Positions 32,577 to 41,563 of a stretch of DNA of 64,000 nt are shown in pieces. This DNA is from Paradesertivirga mongoliensis (lineage in GTDB: Bacteria > Bacteroidota > Bacteroidia > Sphingobacteriales > Sphingobacteriaceae), in contig NZ_JAFMZO010000002.1 of the NCBI RefSeq assembly GCF_024436395.1, positions 806,001-870,000 on the forward strand, given 5' to 3'. The position numbers were made by a program, and so were the translations under genes. Below the pieces are notes generated by a model, which was given only the letters and a program-made list of their open reading frames with translations, ran no database searches and was not told the origin of the DNA. Numbering within the stretch: position 1 is the stretch's first letter; every line of letters begins with the position of its first letter.

Positions 32577-33782
32577 ATGAAAACGCTTTTTCAACTCTAC
32601 TTAAGTTCGTACCGCGGTTTGACGAAGCCGGCCTGGATGCTCGCATTAATCATGCTCATCAACCGGAGCGGAGCTATGGTGATTCCGTTTCTGAGTGTGT
32701 ATATGACGCAATCGCTTAAGTTCAGCCTTAAAGAAACCGGGATTGTACTTAGCTGCTTTGGAATAGGCGCCGTTTGCGGTTCGTGGCTGGGAGGTTGGCT
32801 GAGCGATAAAACCGGACATTTTAAGATCCAACTGCTTACCCTGGTAGCCTCTATACCTGTTTTCTGTTTATTGCCTGAACTTAAAACTCCTTTATTACTA
32901 GCCGTAGGTGTGTTCTTTTTAAGCCTGATTACCGAAACCTTTCGTCCGGCGAATTCTGTCGCCATTGCCTCGTATACTAAACATGAGCACGTCACAAAGG
33001 CCTTTTCACTAAACCGGATGGCAATGAACCTCGGCTTTTCAATCGGCCCTGCATTGGGTGGCTTCCTTGCTATTTTCTCATTTAGCTGGCTTTTTTATGG
33101 CAATGCTCTCACTGCAGCACTGGCAGCAATCGCCTTCTACTGGTTTTTCCATAAGCTTCCCGAGATAGAGGCAGTAAAGAAGAAAAACGCTGAAAGTTTT
33201 GATGAAAAGGGTAACATATCACCCTGGAAAGACGGCTACTTTATTATTTTCAGCGTTTTATCGGCCTTTTATGCGATATGCTTCTTCCAGCTTTTAAGTA
33301 CTATCCCGGTTTTTTACCGGCAAATACATCACATGAGCGAATGGGAGATCGGATTAATCCTCGCCTACAGCGGACTCGTAGTTTTTTCGCTCGAAATGCC
33401 GCTAGTGCATGTGGCGGGAAGAAGGCTCAGTGGATCGGCTGTTATCATTCTCGGCACCCTCCTTTGCGGACTTTCATTCCTGATGCTCCTGCTGCCAGGC
33501 AAATACCTGGTCCTGTATACCTCAATGTTTGTGCTCTGCGTTTCTGAAATCCTTGCAATGCCCTTTATGGCTACAGTAGCTATCAAGCGCTCTTCATTCG
33601 CTAAGCGAGGTGCTTATATGGGTATGAGCTCTCTGGCCTTTTCCGTTTCGCACATTTTCGCGCCCTATTTTGGCACAACCGTTGCCGAAGCTTATGGCTT
33701 TCATACTCTTTGGATCTGCACCGGTATTTTAAGCGTTCTAACCGCCATTGGCTTTTGGGCTGTTATGAAGAGGTTGGATTAA
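32577..33782 (+). CDS. MFS transporter (drug-efflux-like)
   Basis: A 401-residue 12-helix transporter. The loop after helix 2 has G-G-W-L-S-D-K-T-G-H-F-K, the MFS signature, and helix 5 has RMAMNLGFSIGPALGG, the motif C type seen in proton-driven drug exporters (the MdtH/YajR group). Substrate unknown. It starts 45 bases after ung and runs into the convergent aldo/keto reductase 11 bases later. Confidence 0.88.
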   Translation: MKTLFQLYLSSYRGLTKPAWMLALIMLINRSGAMVIPFLSVYMTQSLKFSLKETGIVLSCFGIGAVCGSWLGGWLSDKTGHFKIQLLTLVASIPVFCLLPELKTPLLLAVGVFFLSLITETFRPANSVAIASYTKHEHVTKAFSLNRMAMNLGFSIGPALGGFLAIFSFSWLFYGNALTAALAAIAFYWFFHKLPEIEAVKKKNAESFDEKGNISPWKDGYFIIFSVLSAFYAICFFQLLSTIPVFYRQIHHMSEWEIGLILAYSGLVVFSLEMPLVHVAGRRLSGSAVIILGTLLCGLSFLMLLLPGKYLVLYTSMFVLCVSEILAMPFMATVAIKRSSFAKRGAYMGMSSLAFSVSHIFAPYFGTTVAEAYGFHTLWICTGILSVLTAIGFWAVMKRLD

Positions 33783-33793
33783 TCGGCTACTTC

Positions 33794-34663
33794 TTACCCC
33801 GAGATCTCAGCCGATCTCAGTTTCTCCAGTTCCTCCATATCTTCCGGAGACAGAGCAATTGCTCCTGCGGCAAAGTTTTCCTCCAGGTGCTCGACTTTAG
33901 ATGTGCCTGGAATTAACAGAATATTAGGGGCATGATGAAGCAACCAGCTTAAAGCAATCTGATGTGGGGTTGCATAGTATCTCTCACCGATCTCAGTTAA
34001 AGTATCCAGCGCCTTTACATTTCCTCCGCCCAGAGGATACCATGGGATGAAAGCTATATCGTTTTCCCGGCAATACTCCAGTTCTGGCTCGTACTTACGG
34101 TTTTCAACGCTATACATATTCTGAACCGATACTACTTTTACAAACTCCTCTGCTTTGGTGATCTGCTCGACGGTAACTTCCGAAAGGCCAATGTGCTTAA
34201 TTAAGCCTTCCTCCTGCGCCTGCTGCAGAAACTCCAGAGACCGTTCGAACGGAACTTCCGGGTCAACACGATGCAATTGGTAAAGATCGATCCGGCTAAG
34301 TCTCAATCGTTCAAGACTACCTTCTAAAGCTTCTTTCAAATGTTTCGGATCGGAATTGATAGGCCATTCATTAGGGCCGGTTCTTAACAAGCCGCCCTTG
34401 GTACCTATTACTAACCCTTCCGGATACGGATGAAGAACCTCGGCTATCAGCTCTTCAGAAACATTGGGGCCATAACTGTCGGCAGTATCAATAAAATCGA
34501 TTCCTAGTTCAACCACACGTTCCAAAACACGTATAGCCTCGGCCCTGTCTTGCGGCGGTCCCCAAATGCCCGGACCAGTGATCCGCATTGCCCCGAATCC
34601 CATTCTATTGATGGTAAGATCCCCCCCGAGGGGGAATGTTGTTTGATATTTTACTTCAGTCAT
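33794..34663 (-). CDS. Aldo/keto reductase
   Basis: A 289-residue NADPH-dependent reductase of the aldo/keto family (TIM barrel). The catalytic tetrad is present: Asp and Tyr in DTADSYGPN, Lys in IGTKGG, and His in LYQLHRVDP. The end has the NADPH phosphate-binding L-I-P-G-T-S-K-V-E-H-L. It belongs to the group typified by E. coli YdbC and plant auxin-induced reductases (starting LGGDLTINRMGFGAM). Cytosolic; reduces small aldehydes or ketones. Convergent with the upstream MFS gene; single transcript. Confidence 0.93.
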   Translation of the reverse strand: MTEVKYQTTFPLGGDLTINRMGFGAMRITGPGIWGPPQDRAEAIRVLERVVELGIDFIDTADSYGPNVSEELIAEVLHPYPEGLVIGTKGGLLRTGPNEWPINSDPKHLKEALEGSLERLRLSRIDLYQLHRVDPEVPFERSLEFLQQAQEEGLIKHIGLSEVTVEQITKAEEFVKVVSVQNMYSVENRKYEPELEYCRENDIAFIPWYPLGGGNVKALDTLTEIGERYYATPHQIALSWLLHHAPNILLIPGTSKVEHLEENFAAGAIALSPEDMEELEKLRSAEISG

Positions 34664-34763
34664 CTCGATCGCTTTTTAGGTTTAACAGTCTGCTTCCAAT
34701 CTCGTTTTTATATAATTACTTTGCTGCGTTAAACTTTTGTCAATTTCTGTATGTTAAGCAGCA

Positions 34764-35585
34764 ATGCCAGAGGAAACTTTTAGAGAGCGGGTTTACACCA
34801 TCATCTTTCATTCGGATACCCCCGGAGGCAGACGGTTTGATGTCATCCTGTTGTGGCTTATTCTTCTGAGCATGCTTTCCGTTTTCCTGGAAAGTGTTGC
34901 GTCGGTGAGGAAAGAATATTATCCAATTATTACCGCTGCAGAATGGCTCTTTACCATCGTTTTCACTATCGAATACATTCTACGGCTGTATAGTTATCCG
35001 CGCAGATTTAAGTACTTCTTCAGCTTTTACGGCATAATAGACCTTTTAGCGATTATACCGGGCTACCTTGGGCTTCTAATTCCTAACTTACAGTATCTTC
35101 TGGTGATCAGAGCTCTCCGCCTGCTTCGGGTTTTCAGGATCTTAAAACTTACACGCTACCTGAACGAAGGCGATGTGTTAAAGCAGGCTTTGAAAGCCAG
35201 CATGTACAAGATTGTGGTATTTCTGGCTACGGTCGTTACACTGGTAACTATAGTTGGCACGATGATGTATGTGATTGAAGGTGAAAAAAATGGCTTTACC
35301 AGCATTCCTACTTCAATTTATTGGGCCGTAGTGACCATCACTACTGTAGGATATGGCGATATTTCGCCCGAAACATCCCTGGGACAGTTCCTGGCCGGAG
35401 TATTAATGATCATAGGTTATGGCATCATTGCAGTTCCTACCGGGATAGTATCTGCCGAGATGACAAAGGCCTCACAGGTAGCTTTAAAGCCTTGCCCGAA
35501 ATGTAATAACCTGGTATCTCCCGCCCAGGCGCGCTTTTGTTCCAATTGCGGAGAACCGATTTCCTCCTCTCAGCCGTCCGCTTAA
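34764..35585 (+). CDS. Voltage-gated potassium channel with a C-terminal zinc ribbon
   Basis: A 273-residue six-helix ion channel subunit. S4 carries regularly spaced arginines (RALRLLRVFRILKLTRYL, about 112-129), and the pore has the filter TTVGYGD near 192-198, so it is potassium selective. After S6 the protein ends in CPKCNNLVSPAQARFCSNCG (about 244-263), a four-cysteine zinc ribbon, which is unusual for bacterial Kv-type channels and may bind metal, RNA/DNA or a partner. It acts as a tetramer in the inner membrane. Its TAA shares the tetranucleotide TTAA with the stop of the opposite Lrp gene. Confidence 0.9.
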   Translation: MPEETFRERVYTIIFHSDTPGGRRFDVILLWLILLSMLSVFLESVASVRKEYYPIITAAEWLFTIVFTIEYILRLYSYPRRFKYFFSFYGIIDLLAIIPGYLGLLIPNLQYLLVIRALRLLRVFRILKLTRYLNEGDVLKQALKASMYKIVVFLATVVTLVTIVGTMMYVIEGEKNGFTSIPTSIYWAVVTITTVGYGDISPETSLGQFLAGVLMIIGYGIIAVPTGIVSAEMTKASQVALKPCPKCNNLVSPAQARFCSNCGEPISSSQPSA

Positions 35586-36052
35586 TAGTCGCGGGGAAGC
35601 ACCGGCTCATGTTTGCTGGTGGAGAGGATCATCATGGTTTGGAAAGTTTTGATTACGCTTATCTTACTAATTTTCTCCATAATCAATCTTTCATACGCCT
35701 TGATGTCTTTTACATAGATCTTAAGGATAAAATCACATCCGCTGGTTACATGATGACATTCTGTAACCTCTTTAATTTGTTTCACCTCTTCTACAAAGGT
35801 TTCAATGGCATTATCACGATGAAAGTCCAGCTGAATTTGTATAAACGTTTTTATGCCAAGCCCCAAAAGCTCTTCATCGACAATGGCATGATAGCTTTTT
35901 ATCAGGCCGGCATTCTCCAGCTTGCGCACACGCTCCAGGGTTGGGGCGGGCGACAGTCCTATTTCATGTGAAAGCTGTAAATTAGTTACCCTTCCGTTTT
36001 CCTGGAGTAACTTCAGAATTTGCAGATCTATTTTATCAGGTTCGAATGCCAT
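35582..36052 (-). CDS. Lrp/AsnC-family transcriptional regulator
   Basis: A 156-residue regulator with an N-terminal winged helix (DLQILKLLQENGRVTNLQLSHEIG, recognition helix in LSPAPTLERVRKLEN) and the C-terminal RAM domain that binds amino acids (GCDFILKIYVKDIKAYE). It is an Lrp/AsnC-type feast-or-famine regulator. It lies between a potassium channel and an Nramp transporter on other strands, so the target is not obvious. A DtxR-like box lies about 48 bases upstream of its start codon, within the shared divergent region, so metal control of this gene is possible. Confidence 0.9.
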   Translation of the reverse strand: MAFEPDKIDLQILKLLQENGRVTNLQLSHEIGLSPAPTLERVRKLENAGLIKSYHAIVDEELLGLGIKTFIQIQLDFHRDNAIETFVEEVKQIKEVTECHHVTSGCDFILKIYVKDIKAYERLIMEKISKISVIKTFQTMMILSTSKHEPVLPRDY

Positions 36053-36085
36053 AAGAGTTTATTGCTCCAAATTAAAACAATTTCT

Positions 36086-36118
36086 TTGTAAAATTATTTT
36101 TAGACTAACCTAATTTAA
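36086..36118 (+). promoter_or_regulatory. Candidate promoter of mntH with a DtxR-like box
   Basis: Box 36100-36113 reads TTAGACTAACCTAA (minus strand TTAGGTTAGTCTAA), close to the known DtxR/IdeR half-operator TTAGGTTAGSCTAA. It lies between a TTG at 36086-36088 and a weak -7 box TAATTTAA at 36111-36118 (22-base spacer). A nearly identical box is upstream of the TonB receptor gene, 40328-40341. Confidence 0.6.
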
Positions 36119-36147
36119 TTATTAGATTTACAAAACATAGTAAGGTG

Positions 36148-38022
36148 ATGGCAGAAAGCAAATATAACGAGTCCTTAGAAGAAGTTCACTCTACCGTTGG
36201 AACCGCAGGAAAAAGGGGATGGAGGAAGCTTTTAGCCTTTGTGGGGCCGGCTTATCTGGTAAGTGTTGGGTACATGGATCCGGGTAACTGGGCAACCGAT
36301 ATTGCCGGCGGAAGCCAGTTTGGCTATAGACTACTCTGGATTCTGTTAATGTCAAACCTCATCGCTTTGTTGCTCCAGTCGCTAAGCGCACGACTGGGTA
36401 TTGTGAAGGGTCTTGACCTGGCACAAGCATCACGAAATGCCTATCCCTCCTGGGTTAACTACCCCTTATACGTCTTAGCACAAATTGCAATCATTGCGTG
36501 CGACCTGGCAGAAATCATCGGAATGGCTATCGGGCTTAACTTACTTTTTGACCTGCCCCTGATCTGGGGTATTTCGATCACTGTTCTGGATACCTTCCTG
36601 CTTCTCTTTCTTATGAATAAGGGAATGCGGATGATGGAGGTGTTTATCGTTTCGATGGTATTTATAGTGGGGGTTTCTTTTTTGGCAGAAATGTTAATTG
36701 TTCAACCGGCATTTAATGAGGTGGTTAGGGGACTGAAACCCTCTGCCTTAAGTGGTAACGCGCTGTATATTGCAATCGGAATCATTGGAGCTACCGTTAT
36801 GCCCCATAATCTGTATCTCCACTCATCTCTGGTTCAAACCCGCAAGATCGAAAAAAACCGAAAGGGAATACTGGAGGCTCTGAAATTTAACCTGATAGAC
36901 ACTACGATAGCTCTTAACCTGGCTTTCCTTGTCAATGCATCTATTCTTATTCTGGCCGCAACCGCTTTTTATAAAAACGGCTTTTTTGAGGTAGCGGAGA
37001 TCCAGGATGCATATAAATTATTAGAAGACATTTTTGGCTCTCTGGCTCCTACCCTGTTCGCCATCGCGTTAATTGCTTCCGGCCAAAGCTCGACCATTAC
37101 GGGTACCCTTGCTGGACAAATCGTAATGGAAGGACACCTAAATTTGCGAATTGCACCCTGGTTGCGTCGTTTAATTACACGCTTACTGGCCATTACTCCT
37201 GCATTCTTTACCATCCTTTATTTTGGTGAAGATGCGCTTGGGGAATTGCTGGTATTGAGCCAGGTTGTGTTAAGTCTGCAGTTGGGTTTTGCTATTATAC
37301 CCCTTATTCATTTTACTTCTGACAAGAAACTGATGAGCGAATTTGCCATAAAACCATGGGTAAAAATACTCGCCTGGATCAGCGCCTTAATCATTGTGGG
37401 ACTGAATGTAAAACTGGTTTATGAAGAAGTATACAGCTGGCTATCGAGCACCTCAAACGCCTGGTGGATTTATGTTTTTGTTTTTCCGGTTATCCTCGCT
37501 GTAGGAATACTACTTCTTTATGTTCTGATATCGCCCTTTGTTAAACACTCCGAACATAAGCACTCTAATCTTCCGCACGGCGAAGCCTTGTCGATCGGAG
37601 AAGTAGGAGACGTAGCTTACGGTAATATTGGCATCCCTGTAGATTTTTCAGACAATGACAGAAACACGATCAGACATGCCCTAATCCAGGGTGGCAAAGA
37701 TGCTCAATACTACCTGATCCATATTGTAGAGACGGCAGGAGCCCGCTATCACGGCGACAAAGTGCTGGATTATGAAACCCAAAGCGACACCGATAATCTG
37801 GAGAAATACAAGGTAAATCTTATAGAGCTCGGCTATCACGCAAACATCTTAATCGGCTACGGAAGCGCTCCGGGAGCTATTGCCTCGATAACCAAAAAAC
37901 ACAATCTTGATCTCCTGGTAATGGGAGCTCATGGCCATAAAGGGATAAGCGACTGGATCTTTGGAACAACGCTGGACTCGGTACGGCATAAGGTGAAAAT
38001 CCCGGTGTTGATAATCCGCTAA
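36148..38022 (+). CDS. mntH: Nramp-family metal transporter fused to a universal stress domain
   Basis: Proton-driven import of Mn(II) or Fe(II). A 624-residue protein from the ATG at 36148 (a GTG one codon earlier is also possible). Eleven or so helices; helix 1 has the metal-site DPGN in YMDPGNWATD and helix 6 the M-P-H-N in GATVMPHNLYLHS, both of the Nramp type. After the membrane part, residues about 480-625 form a universal stress (UspA) domain with the nucleotide-binding G-x2-G-x9-G-S-type loop (VMGAHGHKGISDWIFG). The fusion is known in Bacteroidota. The DtxR-like box in its promoter, shared with the TonB receptor, supports metal-controlled expression. The symbol is given by family, not by proof of substrate. 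Confidence 0.9.
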   Translation: MAESKYNESLEEVHSTVGTAGKRGWRKLLAFVGPAYLVSVGYMDPGNWATDIAGGSQFGYRLLWILLMSNLIALLLQSLSARLGIVKGLDLAQASRNAYPSWVNYPLYVLAQIAIIACDLAEIIGMAIGLNLLFDLPLIWGISITVLDTFLLLFLMNKGMRMMEVFIVSMVFIVGVSFLAEMLIVQPAFNEVVRGLKPSALSGNALYIAIGIIGATVMPHNLYLHSSLVQTRKIEKNRKGILEALKFNLIDTTIALNLAFLVNASILILAATAFYKNGFFEVAEIQDAYKLLEDIFGSLAPTLFAIALIASGQSSTITGTLAGQIVMEGHLNLRIAPWLRRLITRLLAITPAFFTILYFGEDALGELLVLSQVVLSLQLGFAIIPLIHFTSDKKLMSEFAIKPWVKILAWISALIIVGLNVKLVYEEVYSWLSSTSNAWWIYVFVFPVILAVGILLLYVLISPFVKHSEHKHSNLPHGEALSIGEVGDVAYGNIGIPVDFSDNDRNTIRHALIQGGKDAQYYLIHIVETAGARYHGDKVLDYETQSDTDNLEKYKVNLIELGYHANILIGYGSAPGAIASITKKHNLDLLVMGAHGHKGISDWIFGTTLDSVRHKVKIPVLIIR

Positions 38023-38028
38023 CCGCCG

Positions 38029-40290
38029 TTACTTCTTAATAGTATACCTAAGCCCGAAAAAGCCTCTTATACCCTGATTTGGAGCATATATGTAAGTCGG
38101 ATCGAAGGTCAGAGCATAAGGATTGGAAGAGGTCTGCCTCACCTGACCGGATGAATCATATTCGACCTGACGATCAAACGGATCATTCGCTCTCGCGATT
38201 AAGAAAGGGTTCCTTTTATTCGGAGTCCAGTTAAGGAGGTTTTTTACACCTCCGTATAATTCTAATCCCTTAAGTCCCGAAAAGGTAAACTGTATGTTTT
38301 GAATACTCCAAACCGGAGACCTTCTTTCTCGGGGATCCAGGTCGCCCAGATAAGGCAGATCCATCGGGCCATAAACATTTCCGGTATAGTCTACCGCCAG
38401 ATCCAGCTTTTTTAAAGGGAAGGAAACCGACCACGTCCCCATCCAGGATTCGGTCAATAACTGTTTATCTTTTATCCCGGTCTCTTTGCTGTATACATCC
38501 ATAAGAGTAGCGCCAAGCATAAATTTCAATCCGTTGGAATATGCCAGATCTATATTGGCGCTTAGTCCTTTCGAAATGGCAAAACCTCTCAGGTTATCGT
38601 ATATTATTGCGTCAGGGTCAGTTTCATAGTCGGCAATAATGCGGTTATTAAAGCGCGTTAGCCAGGCGGTGGCATCGAACGTAAGTGACGTATTATTAGC
38701 GGTATATCTTTTCGTTAAAAAATTTAAGTTCACATTATAACTTTTCTCAGGTTTTAATTCCTCGGCTACTATCACATCTCTAGCGCCGGTGAGCGCTGCA
38801 TGATCTTCTGTAAACAGATTGACTACCCTGAACCCGGTACCAGCATTAAGACGAAGCACGGAATTTTCTGCCGGCTTCCATTTATAGGCAAATCGTGGCG
38901 TCAGTATATTTCCATGGTTCGAATTATAATCATATCGCATGCCTAGTAAAACGTTATGTTTTTCATGGAGAGTGATCTCATCCTGAAGGAAAATCCCGGG
39001 CAACCATATATTATCGGGCTGCTTAGCAGTTGCAATGGTATTGTCGTTGTAATAAGTGTACCTGTTGGCTATCCCTGCTAATAAATCGTGCTGTTTTATT
39101 TTCTTATCCCAGGTTAACTGGGTAAAAGCTATATGCTGAGTTGCATTAAAGAGTGTGGTGCCATACACAGAGTTTTGCTTATGGTGGTTGTATGAAAATG
39201 AAAACATCATTTTTTCTTTTACCGGAAGCTGGTAAGATCCTAAAAACTCCAGCCGGTTGGTATATATACTTTCACCGTACTTGATATCTCCTCCCCTAAA
39301 GTTCTTCGTCCAGTCCATTTCCCCGCCCCAGCGATCTTCATAGAAATAACGTGCTGCCAAAGAGAACAAACGGTCCTCCTTTCGGCTGAACTGCCACTTT
39401 TGAAACAGGGATGCACGATGCTGTAACGTCACGTCAGTAAAATTATCGCCGTTCTTGTCGACAGGATTCTGATAGTTAAAATAGTTAAAGCCTGTAAGGA
39501 TCGAGGCCTTACCCGCTTTAAGCTTAAAGCCAATATCGGTATTCACCTCTCCCCAGTTGGTAGAAAACACGTCGGCGGTAAAAACGGGGGCACTGCCTGG
39601 CGATTTAGTGATGATATTAATCAGGCCACCTACCGCTTCAGATCCATATAAAGATGATGCAGGGCCTTTAACAATCTCCACCCGGTCAATTAATGAATTC
39701 GGAATTCCTGATAAACCATAAACCGTCGACAAACTGCTTACAATGGGCATCCCGTCGATCAGCACCATGGTGTAAGGGCCCTCAAGACCATTAATATGAA
39801 TATCGCCGGTATTACAGACGTTGCAGTTGAGCTGTGGCCTTACACCATTCACATTCTGTAAAGCGTCGAATATAGAGGGCGTAGGGTTCTTATGAAAAAA
39901 TGTATGATTGTAGATTTCGACGGGAACCGCGCTTTCGAGCCTGCTCACTTCCTTGAGCGTACCCGTGATCACTACTTCCTTTAATCGGGACACTTCCTGT
40001 TTTAGCTCAAAATCGGCCGTTTTTACAGAATCTGTTTCGAATACTTCTATTGATTTAAATAGTGGACTGTAAGAAACAGCTGTAACCCGAAAAATATATT
40101 TCCCGGGCTTGATCTGATCGAACCTGTAAATGCCGACGCTGTCGGTAGAGGCAGATACATTCAGCTCGGCGATTTTGACGGTTGCGAAAGGAACCGGTAT
40201 GCCCTGATCTGATACCACACCTGTAATTATTTGTGAAAACAAGGAACCTGACCATAACATTAAGCTCCATAATCCAATAAAGTTCTTCAT
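38029..40290 (-). CDS. TonB-dependent outer-membrane receptor, metal-regulated
   Basis: A 753-residue receptor: signal peptide (1-19), a carboxypeptidase-regulatory-like domain (about 20-95), the plug (about 105-230, with LEGPYTMVLIDGMPIVS and the SSLYGSEAVGGLINI stretch), then a beta-barrel ending in the aromatic strand GLRYTIKK. Structure is like Cir/BtuB/CirA-type receptors. Substrate is unknown, but the location between an Nramp transporter and a DtxR-type regulator, together with the shared box in its promoter, suggests a manganese, iron or siderophore-type substrate. It ends 6 bases from the end of the mntH gene, convergent. Confidence 0.9.
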   Translation of the reverse strand: MKNFIGLWSLMLWSGSLFSQIITGVVSDQGIPVPFATVKIAELNVSASTDSVGIYRFDQIKPGKYIFRVTAVSYSPLFKSIEVFETDSVKTADFELKQEVSRLKEVVITGTLKEVSRLESAVPVEIYNHTFFHKNPTPSIFDALQNVNGVRPQLNCNVCNTGDIHINGLEGPYTMVLIDGMPIVSSLSTVYGLSGIPNSLIDRVEIVKGPASSLYGSEAVGGLINIITKSPGSAPVFTADVFSTNWGEVNTDIGFKLKAGKASILTGFNYFNYQNPVDKNGDNFTDVTLQHRASLFQKWQFSRKEDRLFSLAARYFYEDRWGGEMDWTKNFRGGDIKYGESIYTNRLEFLGSYQLPVKEKMMFSFSYNHHKQNSVYGTTLFNATQHIAFTQLTWDKKIKQHDLLAGIANRYTYYNDNTIATAKQPDNIWLPGIFLQDEITLHEKHNVLLGMRYDYNSNHGNILTPRFAYKWKPAENSVLRLNAGTGFRVVNLFTEDHAALTGARDVIVAEELKPEKSYNVNLNFLTKRYTANNTSLTFDATAWLTRFNNRIIADYETDPDAIIYDNLRGFAISKGLSANIDLAYSNGLKFMLGATLMDVYSKETGIKDKQLLTESWMGTWSVSFPLKKLDLAVDYTGNVYGPMDLPYLGDLDPRERRSPVWSIQNIQFTFSGLKGLELYGGVKNLLNWTPNKRNPFLIARANDPFDRQVEYDSSGQVRQTSSNPYALTFDPTYIYAPNQGIRGFFGLRYTIKK

Positions 40291-40314
40291 GTCTTACAAT
40301 CTAAATAAGAATAG

Positions 40315-40344
40315 CAAAACTAATTATTTAGATTAACCTAACAA
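40315..40344 (-). promoter_or_regulatory. Promoter of the TonB receptor with a DtxR-like box in the spacer
   Basis: On the minus strand TTG (40342-40344), a 19-base spacer and TAGTTTTG (40315-40322), a perfect Bacteroidota promoter. The box TTAGGTTAATCTAA (plus coordinates 40328-40341) fills most of the spacer; bound regulator would cover the polymerase's contact area. It differs at one base from the mntH box. Confidence 0.8.
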
Positions 40345-40378
40345 TTTTAATTTTGTTTTTTTATTTACTTTTATCCGA

Positions 40379-41035
40379 ATGTTATCCTTTACAGAAGAGA
40401 ATTATTTGAAAGCACTGCTTCATTTGACAATGGAGTTTGAAGATAAAGTGGAGGCTGGAACAAATGAGCTTGCTTTTTATCTTGGAGTAAAGCCCGCCAC
40501 CGCCACGGACATGCTTAAAAAACTCAAAGAGAAAAAGCTTATCCAATACGAGAAATATGGGAAAATTTCACTTTCGGAAACCGGGAGGAAGAAAGCGATA
40601 GAAATATTAAGGAAACACCGGTTATGGGAAACCTTTCTTTACGAGAAACTGGAGTTCACCTGGGATGAGGTGCACGAGGTAGCCGAACAACTGGAGCACA
40701 TTCATTCTCCAAAACTGGTGGATAAGCTTGATAAATTTTTAGGGTATCCCGAAGTTGATCCACATGGAGATAGCATACCAAATGCTAAAGGAGAATTAAA
40801 ACAATCTTTCAAGAAAACGCTTTCAGAAGTAGAAACAGGTACGAGTTGCAAAATGGTGGCAGTAAAAGACAATACCGCTGCATTTTTACAATATGTTAGT
40901 AAGTTAAACCTGCGAATTGACACCACTATACAAGTATTGTCGCGGCAGGATTATGATGGCTCTATGGAGTTACTAATTAGCGGCAGCAAAATTATGGTGT
41001 CGCAAAAATTTGCAGAGAATATTCTGATTGTCTGA
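40379..41035 (+). CDS. DtxR/MntR-family metal-dependent regulator
   Basis: A 218-residue regulator: N-terminal winged helix (TEENYLKALLHL and KPATATDMLKKLKEKKLI as recognition helix), dimerisation domain with the metal-binding EHIHSPKLVDKLDKFLG and D-P-H-G, and a C-terminal FeoA/SH3-like domain (about 150-218). Of the MntR/IdeR kind; ligands for two metal sites (Glu, His, Asp) are visible but whether Mn or Fe is preferred is not clear. It is transcribed divergently from the TonB receptor, with a DtxR-like box between. A TACTTTTA box ends five bases before the ATG, suggesting a leaderless mRNA. Confidence 0.93.
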   Translation: MLSFTEENYLKALLHLTMEFEDKVEAGTNELAFYLGVKPATATDMLKKLKEKKLIQYEKYGKISLSETGRKKAIEILRKHRLWETFLYEKLEFTWDEVHEVAEQLEHIHSPKLVDKLDKFLGYPEVDPHGDSIPNAKGELKQSFKKTLSEVETGTSCKMVAVKDNTAAFLQYVSKLNLRIDTTIQVLSRQDYDGSMELLISGSKIMVSQKFAENILIV

Positions 41036-41052
41036 TTCTTTGCCTTACAAAA

Positions 41053-41502
41053 ATGAAGAACGATTTAAACATTAAAAATAAAAAAGCCTATTTCGAGTAT
41101 CATATACTAGAAAATTTCACAGCCGGGCTGCAACTACTTGGAACCGAAATTAAGTCGATACGGGAAGGCAAAGTGAATATCAATGATGCTTTCTGCACCT
41201 TTTTAAACGACAGGCTTTACGTGAGGAATATGCACATCGCAGAATATTCGCACGGTTCATTTTATAATCATGAACAAAAACGCGACAGGGCATTGCTGCT
41301 CAATAAGAAGGAGCTCCGCAAACTGAGAGAAAAGGGAGAAGAAAAAGGCTTCACCATTATCCCTTTGCGCCTTTTCATCAGCGACCGCGGCTTTGCAAAA
41401 CTTGAAATTGGACTGGCCCAGGGTAAGAAGTTATTCGATAAAAGAGACACTATTAAAGACCGTGAAAGTAAAATTGAATTAAGCCGGATATTGAAAAGCT
41501 AA
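41053..41502 (+). CDS. smpB: SsrA-binding protein SmpB
   Basis: Binds tmRNA and brings it to stalled ribosomes. The 149 residues follow the family pattern: NKKAYFEYHILENFTAGLQL at the start, then GTEIKSIREGKVNINDAF, the NRKLLL-like LLLNKKELRKL and the basic C-terminal tail (RDTIKDRESKIELSR). It begins 17 bases after the DtxR-type gene and may share its transcript. No tmRNA gene was seen in the window. Confidence 0.97.
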   Translation: MKNDLNIKNKKAYFEYHILENFTAGLQLLGTEIKSIREGKVNINDAFCTFLNDRLYVRNMHIAEYSHGSFYNHEQKRDRALLLNKKELRKLREKGEEKGFTIIPLRLFISDRGFAKLEIGLAQGKKLFDKRDTIKDRESKIELSRILKS

Positions 41503-41563
41503 GTTTTTAATTTTGAGTTTCGCTTTTGAGTTTTGACTTTTCACTTTTGACTTTATAGCTCCC

